NCBI RefSeq assembly: GCF_030518235.1
Contig: NZ_JAULSA010000003.1
Location: 124,001-188,000, forward strand
Source: Saccharibacillus sp. CPCC 101409
GTDB taxonomy: Bacteria; Bacillota; Bacilli; Paenibacillales; Paenibacillaceae
Length of the DNA: 64,000 nt
Direction of reading: 5' to 3'
The notes below the pieces were generated by a model, which was given only the letters and a program-made list of their open reading frames with translations, did not search any database and was not told the DNA's origin. Shown here piece after piece: positions 7,857 to 15,917 of this stretch (position 1 is its first letter; each line of letters starts with the position of its first letter). Position numbers and translations under genes: made by a program.

Positions 7857-7895
7857 GAATAGCTCGATTATAACGAGCTATTCGCAATTACGCAA
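7857..7895 (-). promoter_or_regulatory. hisS promoter with overlapping 10-bp palindrome
   Basis: On the minus strand TTGCGT (7890-7895) and a perfect TATAAT (7867-7872) are spaced 17 bp apart. The arms GAATAGCTCG (7857-7866) and CGAGCTATTC (7874-7883) form a perfect inverted repeat with a 7-bp centre that contains the -10. Transcription would start near 7860, inside one arm, so the palindrome is best read as a DNA operator rather than an RNA stem. Confidence 0.7.
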
Positions 7896-7930
7896 GGGCC
7901 GCCCGGATAAACCGAGTCCGCATCGGAGGT

Positions 7931-8806
7931 TCAAACCCGCTGCATCACATCGTCGCCGTCCGTCGAATACGCCAGTTCTTGCTGCTTCTCCAGCGCGGCC
8001 AGACGTTCCAGCAGCGCGGCGCGGATCGTGGCGTAGGCGTCGCTGCCGAGCGCCATGCGCAGCGGACCGTCTCCGGCGTCGACGCGCTCGATAATGCGCC
8101 GCGCCATCTTGTGAGGGTCGCCGACCACGATCCGGTTGAACGCCGCTTCATCGTTCATGCCCGGCACTTCGCCCCGCATCATGCGGGTGAATTGGCCCGC
8201 TTCCTGCTCGCGGTATGCGTCCAGCGGCTCGCCGTAGACGGCGTTGCCGGTAATGAACGGCGTACGGATGCCGCCCGGTTCGACCATCGTCGCCCGGATG
8301 CCGAATGGCGCGGCTTCTTTCGCCAGCGCTTCGAAAGCGCCTTCGACCGCCCACTTGCTCGCGCAGTACAGCCCCATGCCCGGAATCGAATAATGACCGG
8401 CCATACTGGAGATCTGGACCAGGTGGCCGCGGCCCTGCTCGCGCAGAAACGGCATGACCGCGCGGGCGGCGCGCAGCGAGCCGAGCACGTTTGTTTGGAA
8501 CTGATGCTCGATCTGCGCGTCGCTCGCTTCTTCGACCGCGCCGTACAGCCCGTAGGCCGCGTTGTTGACGAATACGTCGATGACGCCCAGCTCGGCGAAC
8601 GCGCGCTCCACGACTTCCGCGATCTGCTGCGGATTCGTCAAATCCAGCCGCGCCTGCCACAGCCGTTCGCCGTACTGCGCCTGAAGCTCGTCCAGCACGC
8701 CCGGCTTGCGCACCGTCGCCGCGACGCGGTCTCCCCGTTCCAGCAGTTGTCGGGTCAAAGACGAACCCAGTCCGCCCGAAGCGCCTGTAATCAACCATGT
8801 TTGCAT
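7931..8806 (-). CDS. Short-chain dehydrogenase/reductase
   Basis: This is a 291-residue classical SDR. The cofactor motif is TGASGGLGSS (7-16), the structural motif is NNAAYG, and the catalytic Ser of QISSMAG is followed by YCASK with Tyr and Lys. It reduces or oxidises a carbonyl/alcohol with NAD(P)H. The substrate cannot be predicted. The frame stays open for 76 further codons upstream, but GGGAGG before ATG 8804-8806 sets the start and removes a basic, un-SDR-like extension. It is transcribed toward hisS with 98 bp between its stop and the leader peptide. No terminator is obvious. Confidence 0.88.
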   Translation of the reverse strand: MQTWLITGASGGLGSSLTRQLLERGDRVAATVRKPGVLDELQAQYGERLWQARLDLTNPQQIAEVVERAFAELGVIDVFVNNAAYGLYGAVEEASDAQIEHQFQTNVLGSLRAARAVMPFLREQGRGHLVQISSMAGHYSIPGMGLYCASKWAVEGAFEALAKEAAPFGIRATMVEPGGIRTPFITGNAVYGEPLDAYREQEAGQFTRMMRGEVPGMNDEAAFNRIVVGDPHKMARRIIERVDAGDGPLRMALGSDAYATIRAALLERLAALEKQQELAYSTDGDDVMQRV

Positions 8807-8927
8807 ATCGATCAGCCTCCCGTAAATGATGTCCGCTTCAGCATACGGGATGCCCGGGCGAGCCAGCCACAGCATGCTTATACGGGTAACGGGAGTAACA
8901 GGCTGGGCGGCAGGCGTATTGTTCGGA

Positions 8928-9992
8928 TTATTGCGGATCGTTTTGCAAAAGGGAACGCGGCGACCCCGCGTCTGCCGCCGCCGCGTCCACTGCCGGACCT
9001 CCCGGCTGCGCCGCAAAATAATGCTCCGCCGCATGCTTGTACGCCCGCATGAAGAACGCCGTCGCCCGGCGGCTGACGTCGGCTTTGGGGACCATCATAT
9101 CGAATGCGTGATAGCAGCCGGGGTACAGCTCGAACTCCACCGGCACGCCGGCTTCCCGCAGCCGCTCGGCATAGCGGACCGTTTCGTCGCGAAACGGCTC
9201 CAGCTCGCCCGCGAATGTCACGGTCGGCGGAAGGCCGCGGTAATCCTCGGCCCGGTCGGCCGCGGCGTACTGCGGCACATCGCCGCCATGCAGTTCGCCC
9301 AGGTACAGCTTCCACGCCCAGCGGTTGGAGTTGGAATCCCAGATCGGCGCGTTGTTATCCTGCGCCGATTCGCCCTGCATCCGGTCGTCGATCATCGGGT
9401 AGAGCGGCATCTGGAACGCCAGATTCACTTCGCCCCGGTCGCGCGCGTACAGCGACAGCGCCGCGCACAACCCGCCGCCGGCGCTTTCTCCGCCGGCCAT
9501 CAGCTGGTCGTCGCGGATGCCGAGCCGGGCCGCGTTTGCCTGCATCCACAGCAGCGTATCGTACGCGTCGTCCAGCGCCGCGGGATACGGCGCGTCGATC
9601 GACAGCCGGTAATCCGGCGCGACGATCACGCAGTCATGGGCGGCGATCAGGTTCTTGTAGGCATCCGTATTCAGCTCGGGAATGCCGAGCGAATAGCCGC
9701 CGCCGTGCAGCCAGAGGATGCCGGGCACGCCGGCCGGATCGGCCGCGGCGCCCGAACCGCCGGGAGACCGGTAAATGCGAATCCGGATTTCGCCGTTTCC
9801 GCCGCGCCGCGGAATCCATTCCTCGCCGCAGCGCAGCCCGTCGATATTTTTGCCGGCGCGCGCAGCGAGGGCTTTTTTTGCGCTTTTCGCGGAAGCGATG
9901 TATTTCGCTTCGCTCGATTTCTGCGTGAGGGCTTTCATCAGGATGCCTTTGAAACGAAGCTGTTTGTCGATCATGCCGAGTTTAACCTTCAT
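8928..9992 (-). CDS. Alpha/beta hydrolase of the hormone-sensitive lipase group
   Basis: This is a 354-residue esterase. LHGGGYS (95-101) is the oxyanion-hole motif of the HSL family, GESAGGG carries the nucleophile Ser170, and YPGCYHAFDMM near the C-terminus carries the likely catalytic His. It hydrolyses short acyl esters, probably in the cytoplasm, since the first 40 residues are basic with no signal peptide. Its ATG overlaps the stop of the upstream regulator gene in an ATGA arrangement, and its ribosome site AAAGGAG lies inside that gene. The two are one operon and translationally coupled, which suggests the regulator controls it. Confidence 0.88.
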   Translation of the reverse strand: MKVKLGMIDKQLRFKGILMKALTQKSSEAKYIASAKSAKKALAARAGKNIDGLRCGEEWIPRRGGNGEIRIRIYRSPGGSGAAADPAGVPGILWLHGGGYSLGIPELNTDAYKNLIAAHDCVIVAPDYRLSIDAPYPAALDDAYDTLLWMQANAARLGIRDDQLMAGGESAGGGLCAALSLYARDRGEVNLAFQMPLYPMIDDRMQGESAQDNNAPIWDSNSNRWAWKLYLGELHGGDVPQYAAADRAEDYRGLPPTVTFAGELEPFRDETVRYAERLREAGVPVEFELYPGCYHAFDMMVPKADVSRRATAFFMRAYKHAAEHYFAAQPGGPAVDAAAADAGSPRSLLQNDPQ

Positions 9993-10873
9993 CGTTTATT
10001 CTCCTTTGGTAAAAAGGGATCGCCGCTTTGTTCCGTCAGCGCCGTCAGCCATTCTTCGGTATCCGTATCCGCCGCGGGCACGAAGATCGTCCAGATCAGG
10101 CTCGGGTCCTGGTCGATCCTGCCGGCCGAATGGACGTCGAATACAAGCTCCCGCTCGCCCCCGGTGTCGGGAATCGGCTGCCGGAAAGTCAGGGTCGTCA
10201 CATGTTTTTGTTTGACTTCGAACCGGTCCCAGCAGCGGCGGAAATCTTCGTTTTCCCGATTCAGGCGCTCGAACCGTTCCATATAACCGGCGCTGCGCCG
10301 GCTGCGCTCGAAGATCGTGCGCACCCAGGCCGCGGTGTAGCGGGCGAACTGCTCCCAGTTCACCAGCCGGCTGCGAAAATCCCCGTTCTCGAACACCAGA
10401 TGCAGGATATGCCGATCCTCCTCGGGCAGACGGCCGAAGTCCGCGAGCAGAAGTTCCGCCGAGCGGTTCCAGGCCAGCACCTGCGTGCTGTCGTCGGTGA
10501 TAAAAGACGGATAGCGAAGCTGCCCCGCCAGCGCCCGCAGCAGCGGAATATCCGTGCGCGCGTCCGCGACCGGCTCGGCGACCGGAACGGTCTCGGCCAG
10601 CGACAGCAGATAATGCTGCTCCGAATCGCTGAGACGAAGCGCTCGGCCGATGCTGAGCAGGATGTCCTGCGACGGATTCAGTTCTTTGCCCTGCTCCAGC
10701 CAGGTATAGTAAGTGACGCTCATATTGGCGAGATAGGCGACTTCTTCCCGGCGAAGGCCCGGCGTGCGCCGTCGTCCCGGCAGCGGCTCGATGCCGCTGT
10801 CCGCCGGGCTGAGCTTCTGCCGGCGCGAACGGATAAATTCGCCGAGCGCCGAGGAGGAACGGTAGGTTTTCAT
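9989..10873 (-). CDS. XRE-family regulator with MmyB-type ligand domain
   Basis: This is a 294-residue protein. The N-terminal helix-turn-helix includes RTPGLRREEVAYLANMSVTYYTWLEQG, the signature of the MmyB/XRE group. The remaining 200 residues form the PAS-like MmyB ligand-binding domain, which is often fatty-acid responsive in characterised members. It is probably a repressor or activator of the coupled esterase gene downstream. The start ATG 10871-10873 has an AAAGGCGG site. Confidence 0.85.
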   Translation of the reverse strand: MKTYRSSSALGEFIRSRRQKLSPADSGIEPLPGRRRTPGLRREEVAYLANMSVTYYTWLEQGKELNPSQDILLSIGRALRLSDSEQHYLLSLAETVPVAEPVADARTDIPLLRALAGQLRYPSFITDDSTQVLAWNRSAELLLADFGRLPEEDRHILHLVFENGDFRSRLVNWEQFARYTAAWVRTIFERSRRSAGYMERFERLNRENEDFRRCWDRFEVKQKHVTTLTFRQPIPDTGGERELVFDVHSAGRIDQDPSLIWTIFVPAADTDTEEWLTALTEQSGDPFLPKENKR

Positions 10874-10987
10874 GGACTGTCCGCCTTTCGTGGGTTTGTA
10901 TGTTTTCTGTGCAGGGTCTGCCTCCCGCCTGCATCCGGCCTGTCTTCGACAGCGTTTCTTATATTTTAGGCCAAAAAGAACGGCCGC

Positions 10988-11025
10988 ACAAAAAAGAAGC
11001 CGGCGCGATCTTCCGCGCCGGCTTC
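10988..11025 (-). terminator. Strong terminator, minus strand
   Basis: GAAGCCGGCGCG (10996-11007) pairs with CGCGCCGGCTTC (11014-11025). On the minus strand it is followed by TTTTTTG. It ends transcripts arriving from the S-layer-like gene, about 440 bp away and through the repeat element. Confidence 0.85.
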
Positions 11026-11028
11026 CCG

Positions 11029-11386
11029 GATCGTCGAGAAACGATTGGATGTAAGCCTAATTAATACTTCGTCCACCCTGAGACTTCAATCTCAAGCGAA
11101 TATAACCTTATCTTTAGCGTTGACAAGGGAGCAGGTTCGATTGGAAGGAAAGGTCGGGGAGAGGGCTTGAGAAATAAAACAAAGGGCAAGAAGAATCGAA
11201 ATAGCTGCGTATAGGCCCTTATTCCGGCTTAATCTTGCGTTTTCAAGAAAATAACTGCGCTCATGCAATTATTTCGAGCTTTTTCGCTTCGATTCGGCCT
11301 TTGGCTCCCGAATAGCTGCACCTGCGTCGCTATTTGAAGAAAACGAAGGTTTTCGCCCCAAATAAATGTACCTGTGCCGTTATTTT
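11029..11386. repeat. Repeat element A, copy 1
   Basis: This is an intergenic element of about 360 bp that recurs in inverted orientation at 59833-60270 with roughly 80 percent identity by eye. Its distal part holds four 27-bp near-palindromic units starting at 11199, 11249, 11310 and 11360 (spacing 50/61/50). Each begins like AAATA and ends like TATTT. The proximal part includes GCGTTGACAAGGGAGCAGG (about 11120) and ATCCAATCGTTTCTCGAC on the complement near 11033. There is no coding capacity. It fills most of the gap between the MmyB regulator and the SLH protein. Confidence 0.85.
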
Positions 11387-11464
11387 CCGTTTGGAACCCT
11401 ACACGGCTCCCTGCCGTTACTCGTTTCGTTTATCCTGTAATCGCTCGGCAGTTGGCCGCCGTTC

Positions 11465-12559
11465 TTACTCCACGATATTGTTGAAGCCCGCGATCGCGCC
11501 GTCTTTGGCGGCCGGAGCCGAGCCGTCGCCGTTGACCGGGAAATGGATCGAATAGCCGTAGCTCGGGCTGGTCGCAAATTCCGCAAGCTGCTTCGCGGTG
11601 AAGTAGCCGGATACGTAAGGGTAATCGACTTTGTTCAGCGGACCGCTGTAGCCCCAGACTTTGTCGTAGCTCACGTCGTAGCCCAGTCCCTGCAGACGGG
11701 ATACTTCGGCCTGCACTTCCTGGCTTTCCGGATCGAGCGGCGAGCCGCTTGCGAACAGGTCGATCGCGACGAAGTATTTCACGTCTTTGCCGGCGTTCTG
11801 TTCCAGCGCCTGCTGAAGGCCGTACATAATCAGCGTTTTGCCGTTGTCCGCCGGAGCGTAGCTGCCGCTTGTCGGAGCCTGCGCGTCCGTGTCGGGCGAA
11901 GGTCCCGTGTTGAGGCGGTTCATGTACTCGATCGCGTTATACAGCATCACAACCGCTTCGGCGCGCGTGATTTCGGCGTTCGGCTTGAAGTTCTTGTCGG
12001 CGTCCAGCTCGACGATGTCCAGCGCGATTCCGAGCTGCACCGAGCCCAGCACGTCGATATCGATCGCATCCTGGTCGGCGATTTCCGGCACGAGGATATT
12101 GATCATCGGCAGGTTGCCCGCCGCTTTGAGCGCGTCGATCAGGTAATCGACATACGCTTCGCGCGTGATCTTGGCCGACGGATCGACCGATTCCGGAATG
12201 CCGACTTGATTATGGTAAGCGTTCAGAAAAGCATCGGCGTACCAGGCGTCGCTTTTTACGGCCGGGAACAGATCGTGGGCCGAAGACGGTTCGCCTTTGC
12301 TCCAGTCCGCCGTATTTTTCAGCTCGAAGCCGCCTGCGATAAATTGCACGGCCTGCGCCTGCGTCAATGCGGCATTCGGAGCGAACGCCTGGCTGCTTAC
12401 GCCTTTTACGACGCCTTTGGCCTGCAGCGCTTCGATCTTGTCCTGGCCCGGGACGTTTTTGAGGTCTTTGAAAGACGGCGCAGCCGCGAACAGCGAGCCG
12501 CCCAGCGATGCCGTCAGCACGGACGCGGACAGAATGGTGGTTGCCAGTTTCTTTTTCAT
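11465..12559 (-). CDS. Secreted SLH-domain protein
   Basis: This is a 364-residue protein. A signal peptide (MKKKLATTILSASVLTASLGGSLFAA) is followed by three SLH-like repeats covering about residues 27-215 (FKDLKNVPGQDKIEALQAKG, SSAHDLFPAVKSDAWYADAF, PNAEITRAEAVVMLYNAIEYM). These dock the protein to pyruvylated cell-wall polymers. The C-terminal 130 residues, after a TGPSPDTDAQ linker, are not a domain I recognise. ATG 12557-12559 follows AAGGAGG. The frame is open 31 codons further up, but without a ribosome site. Confidence 0.85.
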   Translation of the reverse strand: MKKKLATTILSASVLTASLGGSLFAAAPSFKDLKNVPGQDKIEALQAKGVVKGVSSQAFAPNAALTQAQAVQFIAGGFELKNTADWSKGEPSSAHDLFPAVKSDAWYADAFLNAYHNQVGIPESVDPSAKITREAYVDYLIDALKAAGNLPMINILVPEIADQDAIDIDVLGSVQLGIALDIVELDADKNFKPNAEITRAEAVVMLYNAIEYMNRLNTGPSPDTDAQAPTSGSYAPADNGKTLIMYGLQQALEQNAGKDVKYFVAIDLFASGSPLDPESQEVQAEVSRLQGLGYDVSYDKVWGYSGPLNKVDYPYVSGYFTAKQLAEFATSPSYGYSIHFPVNGDGSAPAAKDGAIAGFNNIVE

Positions 12560-12716
12560 GCGAGTACAGCCTCCTTGGAAAATGGGGTGGGTTCGAACGA
12601 CTTCGTTCATATTTCCCCAGACGAGCTTTTTTCGCGAAAGGTTGCACCTCAAGATCCCGTGTTTGAAAAGAAAAAGCGTTTAAGACACGTCCTTGTATCG
12701 CTTTGCCGACCGGCGT

Positions 12717-13154
12717 TCACTCGGCCAGCACGATTTTTTTCTGCGCGATCAGCTGCCCTCCCCGCTCGAACGAAACGGTATAACGTCCCGGTTCCCAGTC
12801 GGAATTGTTCAGCGGAATTTCCTCGGCCGCCAGGTCGCCGTGCTCGGCGATCGGATGCTCCTGCACGACTTTTCCGCTGCTGTCCTCGGTTACGTATACC
12901 CGCGCTTTACGGTTCAGCTCCACCTGGTCGGGATCGGGGTACACGACGACGGCGAACAGCCGCTTGTTTTTCCGATACGAGGCCCGGCCCCCGTCCAGCA
13001 CGCCCGGCAGATCGTCGCGGCGCGTTTGCCCGACCTGGAGCTCGAACGTCTGGACGGCCTGCGGACGAAAGAAATGCACCGCGCCGGCTCCCAGTCCGCA
13101 AACGACCAGCACGGCAAGCAAAGCGGCGAGCGCGATCGGCAGTTTGGTTTTCAC
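12717..13154 (-). CDS. Membrane-anchored or secreted protein of unknown function
   Basis: This is a 145-residue protein with a GTG start (13152-13154) behind GGAGGTGATCCC. The ATG 33 bases further up has no ribosome site. A hydrophobic segment (residues 6-24) serves as signal anchor. The outer part is a beta-rich domain ending YTVSFERGGQLIAQKKIVLAE, resembling the immunoglobulin-like fold of accessory surface proteins. No family was recognised. It is divergent from the sigma factor operon, which could hint at shared cell-envelope control. Confidence 0.75.
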   Translation of the reverse strand: MKTKLPIALAALLAVLVVCGLGAGAVHFFRPQAVQTFELQVGQTRRDDLPGVLDGGRASYRKNKRLFAVVVYPDPDQVELNRKARVYVTEDSSGKVVQEHPIAEHGDLAAEEIPLNNSDWEPGRYTVSFERGGQLIAQKKIVLAE

Positions 13155-13301
13155 GGGATCACCTCCGCTTTTTCGTTCCATCATAAACAGCCGGGATCGC
13201 CGCGCGCAGTGAAAGATATCCGTTTTATGCTCAAAGCCGTTACTTTTTGCCGAGCCCGTCCATCTAATCCATGTCGACAAACGAACAAGAAGCGCGATCA
13301 C

Positions 13302-13317
13302 GGGGACCCGGGTCCCC
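13302..13317. promoter_or_regulatory. 16-bp perfect palindrome upstream of the sigma factor gene
   Basis: GGGGACCCGGGTCCCC is fully self-complementary and lies 70 bp before the sigma factor start, in the region between two divergent genes. It could be an operator. Nothing else supports this. Confidence 0.35.
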
Positions 13318-13336
13318 TGCGGAAAGGAAGATGACG

Positions 13337-13396
13337 ATGCGTCCGACCGATACGAGACACCCGCGGGCAAGCGGCGATCGGGACTTATGGATATAG
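13337..13396 (+). CDS. Possible upstream peptide coupled to the sigma factor
   Basis: A 19-codon frame (MRPTDTRHPRASGDRDLWI) starts 13337 behind GGAAAGGAAG and ends in TAG at 13394-13396, overlapping the sigma factor start at 13387 in another frame. The sigma gene itself has only a weak ribosome site, so translation may be coupled through this short frame. It could be chance. Confidence 0.3.
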   Translation: MRPTDTRHPRASGDRDLWI

Positions 13397-13941
13397 AAAA
13401 AATGAACAGAGAGCGGCTGGCTTCGAGTGCAAAAGGCGGCGACGCCGAAGCGTTCCTGACACTGGTGCAGGAGCTGAAAAGCTCGATGTACCGGACCGCG
13501 CGGGCGATGCTGGCAAACGACGAGGACTGCGCCGACGCGCTCCAGGAAACGATTCTCAAAGCGTACCGGGCGGTGGGCGGGCTGAAAGAACCGGCTTTTT
13601 TCAAAACGTGGCTGTACCGCATCCTTATCAACGAGTGCACGACGATTCTGCGCCGGAGATCGAAGCTGTCGCTGCCCGGGGAACTGCCGGAGAAGGTCGA
13701 AGTTTCCGCGGAATACCGGCAGATCGAGCTGCGCGAAGCGGTGGACCGGCTCAAGGAACCGCTGCGGCTCGCCGTGGTGCTTGTGTATATGGAAGACATG
13801 AAGATCGCCGAAGCGGCCCGGGTGCTGGGCGTCAGCGAAGGCACGGTCAAGATGAGACTGAAGCGGAGCCGGAGCCAGCTGAAAAGTTGGCTGGAAGCGC
13901 CGGAGGAAGGAGAGCGATATCGTGAAACGGCAAAATATTGA
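13387..13941 (+). CDS. ECF-type RNA polymerase sigma factor
   Basis: This is a 184-residue sigma-70 family protein. Region 2 spans about 15-85 (LANDEDCADALQETILKAYR and KTWLYRILINECTTILRRR). Region 4 spans about 115-170 with the helix-turn-helix AEAARVLGVSEGTVKMRLKR. It directs RNA polymerase to its own regulon, usually cell-envelope genes. It overlaps the next gene by 20 bp. That gene encodes a membrane protein with the layout of an anti-sigma factor, so the pair forms a standard ECF module. Confidence 0.92.
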   Translation: MDIEKMNRERLASSAKGGDAEAFLTLVQELKSSMYRTARAMLANDEDCADALQETILKAYRAVGGLKEPAFFKTWLYRILINECTTILRRRSKLSLPGELPEKVEVSAEYRQIELREAVDRLKEPLRLAVVLVYMEDMKIAEAARVLGVSEGTVKMRLKRSRSQLKSWLEAPEEGERYRETAKY

Positions 13942-15025
13942 CAGGTTGGCGGGCCTCAGGGAGACCGGGGCGGCGCAGATCCCGTCCGCGGTCGAGCGGC
14001 GTCTGGAGGAAACGTTTCGCATGATCCGGGAAGGCGAGGCCGACGCGCATAAGCCGACGGGCCCGGAAGCAGCGGCGTACGCGCGCAGAGCGGCGAAGCG
14101 CGGCCGCTTCTCGCGGCTGCGGCGAACGGCCGCGATCGCCGCGGCGAGCGTGCTGCTGGCGGGCGCGGGCCTGACGGGACTGGGCTTCGCGTCGCCGTCG
14201 TTTGCCCAGGCGATGCAGAATGTGCCGATTATCGGCGGCATTTTCTCGCTGTACGGCGACCACGGACTGAAAGCGGCGGAAGAGCAGGGACTGGTGCAGC
14301 CTTCGTCGTTGACGGCGACCGTGGGCGGCATGACGGTGGGCGTGCGCAATGTGATCTACGACGGGACGCGGATTGCGCTGGAGGTGTATCGGGAAGGCGA
14401 CGGAGCGCTGTACAATGGCGGCGATCTCAATCACCCGAAGCGCGGCATGTTGGACGGCGTGCAGGCTTCTTACGGTTCGCAGACGCTGCTGCCGAGTTAT
14501 CGGGCGGCGGGCGACGGAACCGTGATGGTAGTCATGGACCGGCCGCTGGATGAGTCCCTGCCGGATAAATTCGAATTGTCGCTGGTATTGAATATAGAAG
14601 GAGCGGATCGTCCGTTCGAACTTGAAGTGCCGGTCGAATCCAATGCGGCGAAGACGGTCATTGAAGAACCGGAGGTGCCGAAGGAGCTGGTCGAACGCGG
14701 TGTAGTGGTCGATCGTATCATTTTAACGCCGGTTACGACCCAGGTTCTGTTTCATCATCGACCGAAAGCGGAAGACACGGAAGGAACCTTCGTCAATGCG
14801 GACGATTTCGAACTTTTCGATATCATTCGCGACGATCTCGGCAGGGAGTACGAGAGTCTTTCCGGGGCGGGCGAGCCTGATTTGGAGACCGGCAGCAAGC
14901 AGTTCTACACATTCGAACCTATCGATTCCCAGGCGAAGGAACTTACGCTCGGCTTCGCCATGCCCGGCGAGCAGAACGGCAAGCCTTACACGTATATCGA
15001 AATGGACGTGCCTCTGCCGAAATGA
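13922..15025 (+). CDS. Membrane anti-sigma factor, DUF4179-type
   Basis: This is a 367-residue protein with GTG start 13922 behind GGAAGGAGAG. Residues 1-60 are cytoplasmic and would bind the sigma factor. Residues 65-83 form one membrane span (IAAASVLLAGAGLTGLGFAS). The outer part begins PSFAQAMQNVPIIGGIFSLYGD, typical of DUF4179 proteins. The exported domain probably senses envelope state and controls release of the sigma factor encoded just upstream, with which the gene overlaps. Confidence 0.88.
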   Translation: MKRQNIDRLAGLRETGAAQIPSAVERRLEETFRMIREGEADAHKPTGPEAAAYARRAAKRGRFSRLRRTAAIAAASVLLAGAGLTGLGFASPSFAQAMQNVPIIGGIFSLYGDHGLKAAEEQGLVQPSSLTATVGGMTVGVRNVIYDGTRIALEVYREGDGALYNGGDLNHPKRGMLDGVQASYGSQTLLPSYRAAGDGTVMVVMDRPLDESLPDKFELSLVLNIEGADRPFELEVPVESNAAKTVIEEPEVPKELVERGVVVDRIILTPVTTQVLFHHRPKAEDTEGTFVNADDFELFDIIRDDLGREYESLSGAGEPDLETGSKQFYTFEPIDSQAKELTLGFAMPGEQNGKPYTYIEMDVPLPK

Positions 15026-15067
15026 GAAGAGGCGGCGCAGCCTTGAACCGAACCATCCATTCCCGCA

Positions 15068-15099
15068 TAACCGCCTCCGCGCCGGAGGTGGTTATTTTC
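15068..15099 (+). terminator. Terminator of the sigma/anti-sigma operon
   Basis: A 13-bp stem with one G-U (15068-15080 with 15083-15095) is followed by TTTTCG, 43 bp after the stop. Confidence 0.8.
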
Positions 15100-15173
15100 G
15101 GCGTCTTCTTTTAAGATGGGAAAAGGAATAGGAAGCAAGGAATCGCGAATCGAAAAAAGGGGGAACTCGAATC

Positions 15174-15869
15174 ATGTCTTCATCGTCTTCACCGAAACCG
15201 TCCGCATCCGACCATACGTCCGTTTACGCCGATTTGCCGCCGGACAAACGCGACAGACTGCGGCATTACGACGTTCTGAATACGCTTGCGCGCAAAGGGC
15301 AAACGGTATTCGCCGGTTCTTCGCTGATGGAACATTTTCCGGTGTACGAGCTTCAGCTGGCTTCGGGCACGAATCATCGCATCTACAACCGCGGCGTGTC
15401 CGGCTTTGTGACGACCGAGCTGCTGCTCGGCCTGGACGCGTGCGTGCTCGATCTCGCGCCGTCGCGCCTGTTTATCAATATCGGCACCAACGACGTCGCC
15501 TCGCCGGAGTACCGACCGGACGAGCTGATCGCCAATTACGAAGCCATCCTGACGCGGATCGGGAACGCGCTGCCGGACTGCCGCATTTTCCTGATGGCCT
15601 ACTATCCGGTAAACGGCGAAGCCGAGTTTCCTTACACCGACAGGGAGGGAATGCGGGAAGTGCTGTCGCGCCGGACCAACGAGGCTACGCGGCAGGCGAA
15701 CGAAGCGGTAAAGACGCTGGCGGAGCGGCTCGGACATCCTTTTATCGACGTGAATGAAGGGCTGACGGACGAAAGGGGTAATTTGAAAGAAGAATATTCG
15801 ACCGACGGTATTCATATGTTCGCAAGCGGGTACGCGGTAGTGTGGGAGAATTTGCTCCGGTACCTGTAA
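15174..15869 (+). CDS. SGNH/GDSL-type hydrolase
   Basis: This is a 231-residue esterase-like protein. The GDSL block is altered to AGSSLMEHF with the likely nucleophile Ser50. The Gly block is YNRGVSGF, the Asn block is IGTNDV (103-108), and the last block DGIHMFASGY supplies Asp and His. There is no signal peptide. The fold cuts acyl or acetyl esters of sugars, lipids or cell-wall parts. The exact substrate is open. AAAGGGGG precedes the ATG. The next gene starts 49 bp later and may be cotranscribed. Confidence 0.85.
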   Translation: MSSSSSPKPSASDHTSVYADLPPDKRDRLRHYDVLNTLARKGQTVFAGSSLMEHFPVYELQLASGTNHRIYNRGVSGFVTTELLLGLDACVLDLAPSRLFINIGTNDVASPEYRPDELIANYEAILTRIGNALPDCRIFLMAYYPVNGEAEFPYTDREGMREVLSRRTNEATRQANEAVKTLAERLGHPFIDVNEGLTDERGNLKEEYSTDGIHMFASGYAVVWENLLRYL

Positions 15870-15917
15870 ACGTTTCATTGAAAAGAATCGCCGGTTCGCG
15901 GGAGGTGCTCTGGCTTT

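Noticed and set aside
7664-7930. T-box riboswitch for hisS
   Set aside because: No T-box sequence (UGGGUGGUACCGCG-like) or specifier stem is present. The leader peptide and hairpins explain the region better.
11199-11386. CRISPR array made of the 27-bp units
   Set aside because: Only four units, near-palindromic with imperfect identity, unequal spacing, and the intervening sequences are conserved between copies 1 and 2, unlike CRISPR spacers. No cas genes nearby.
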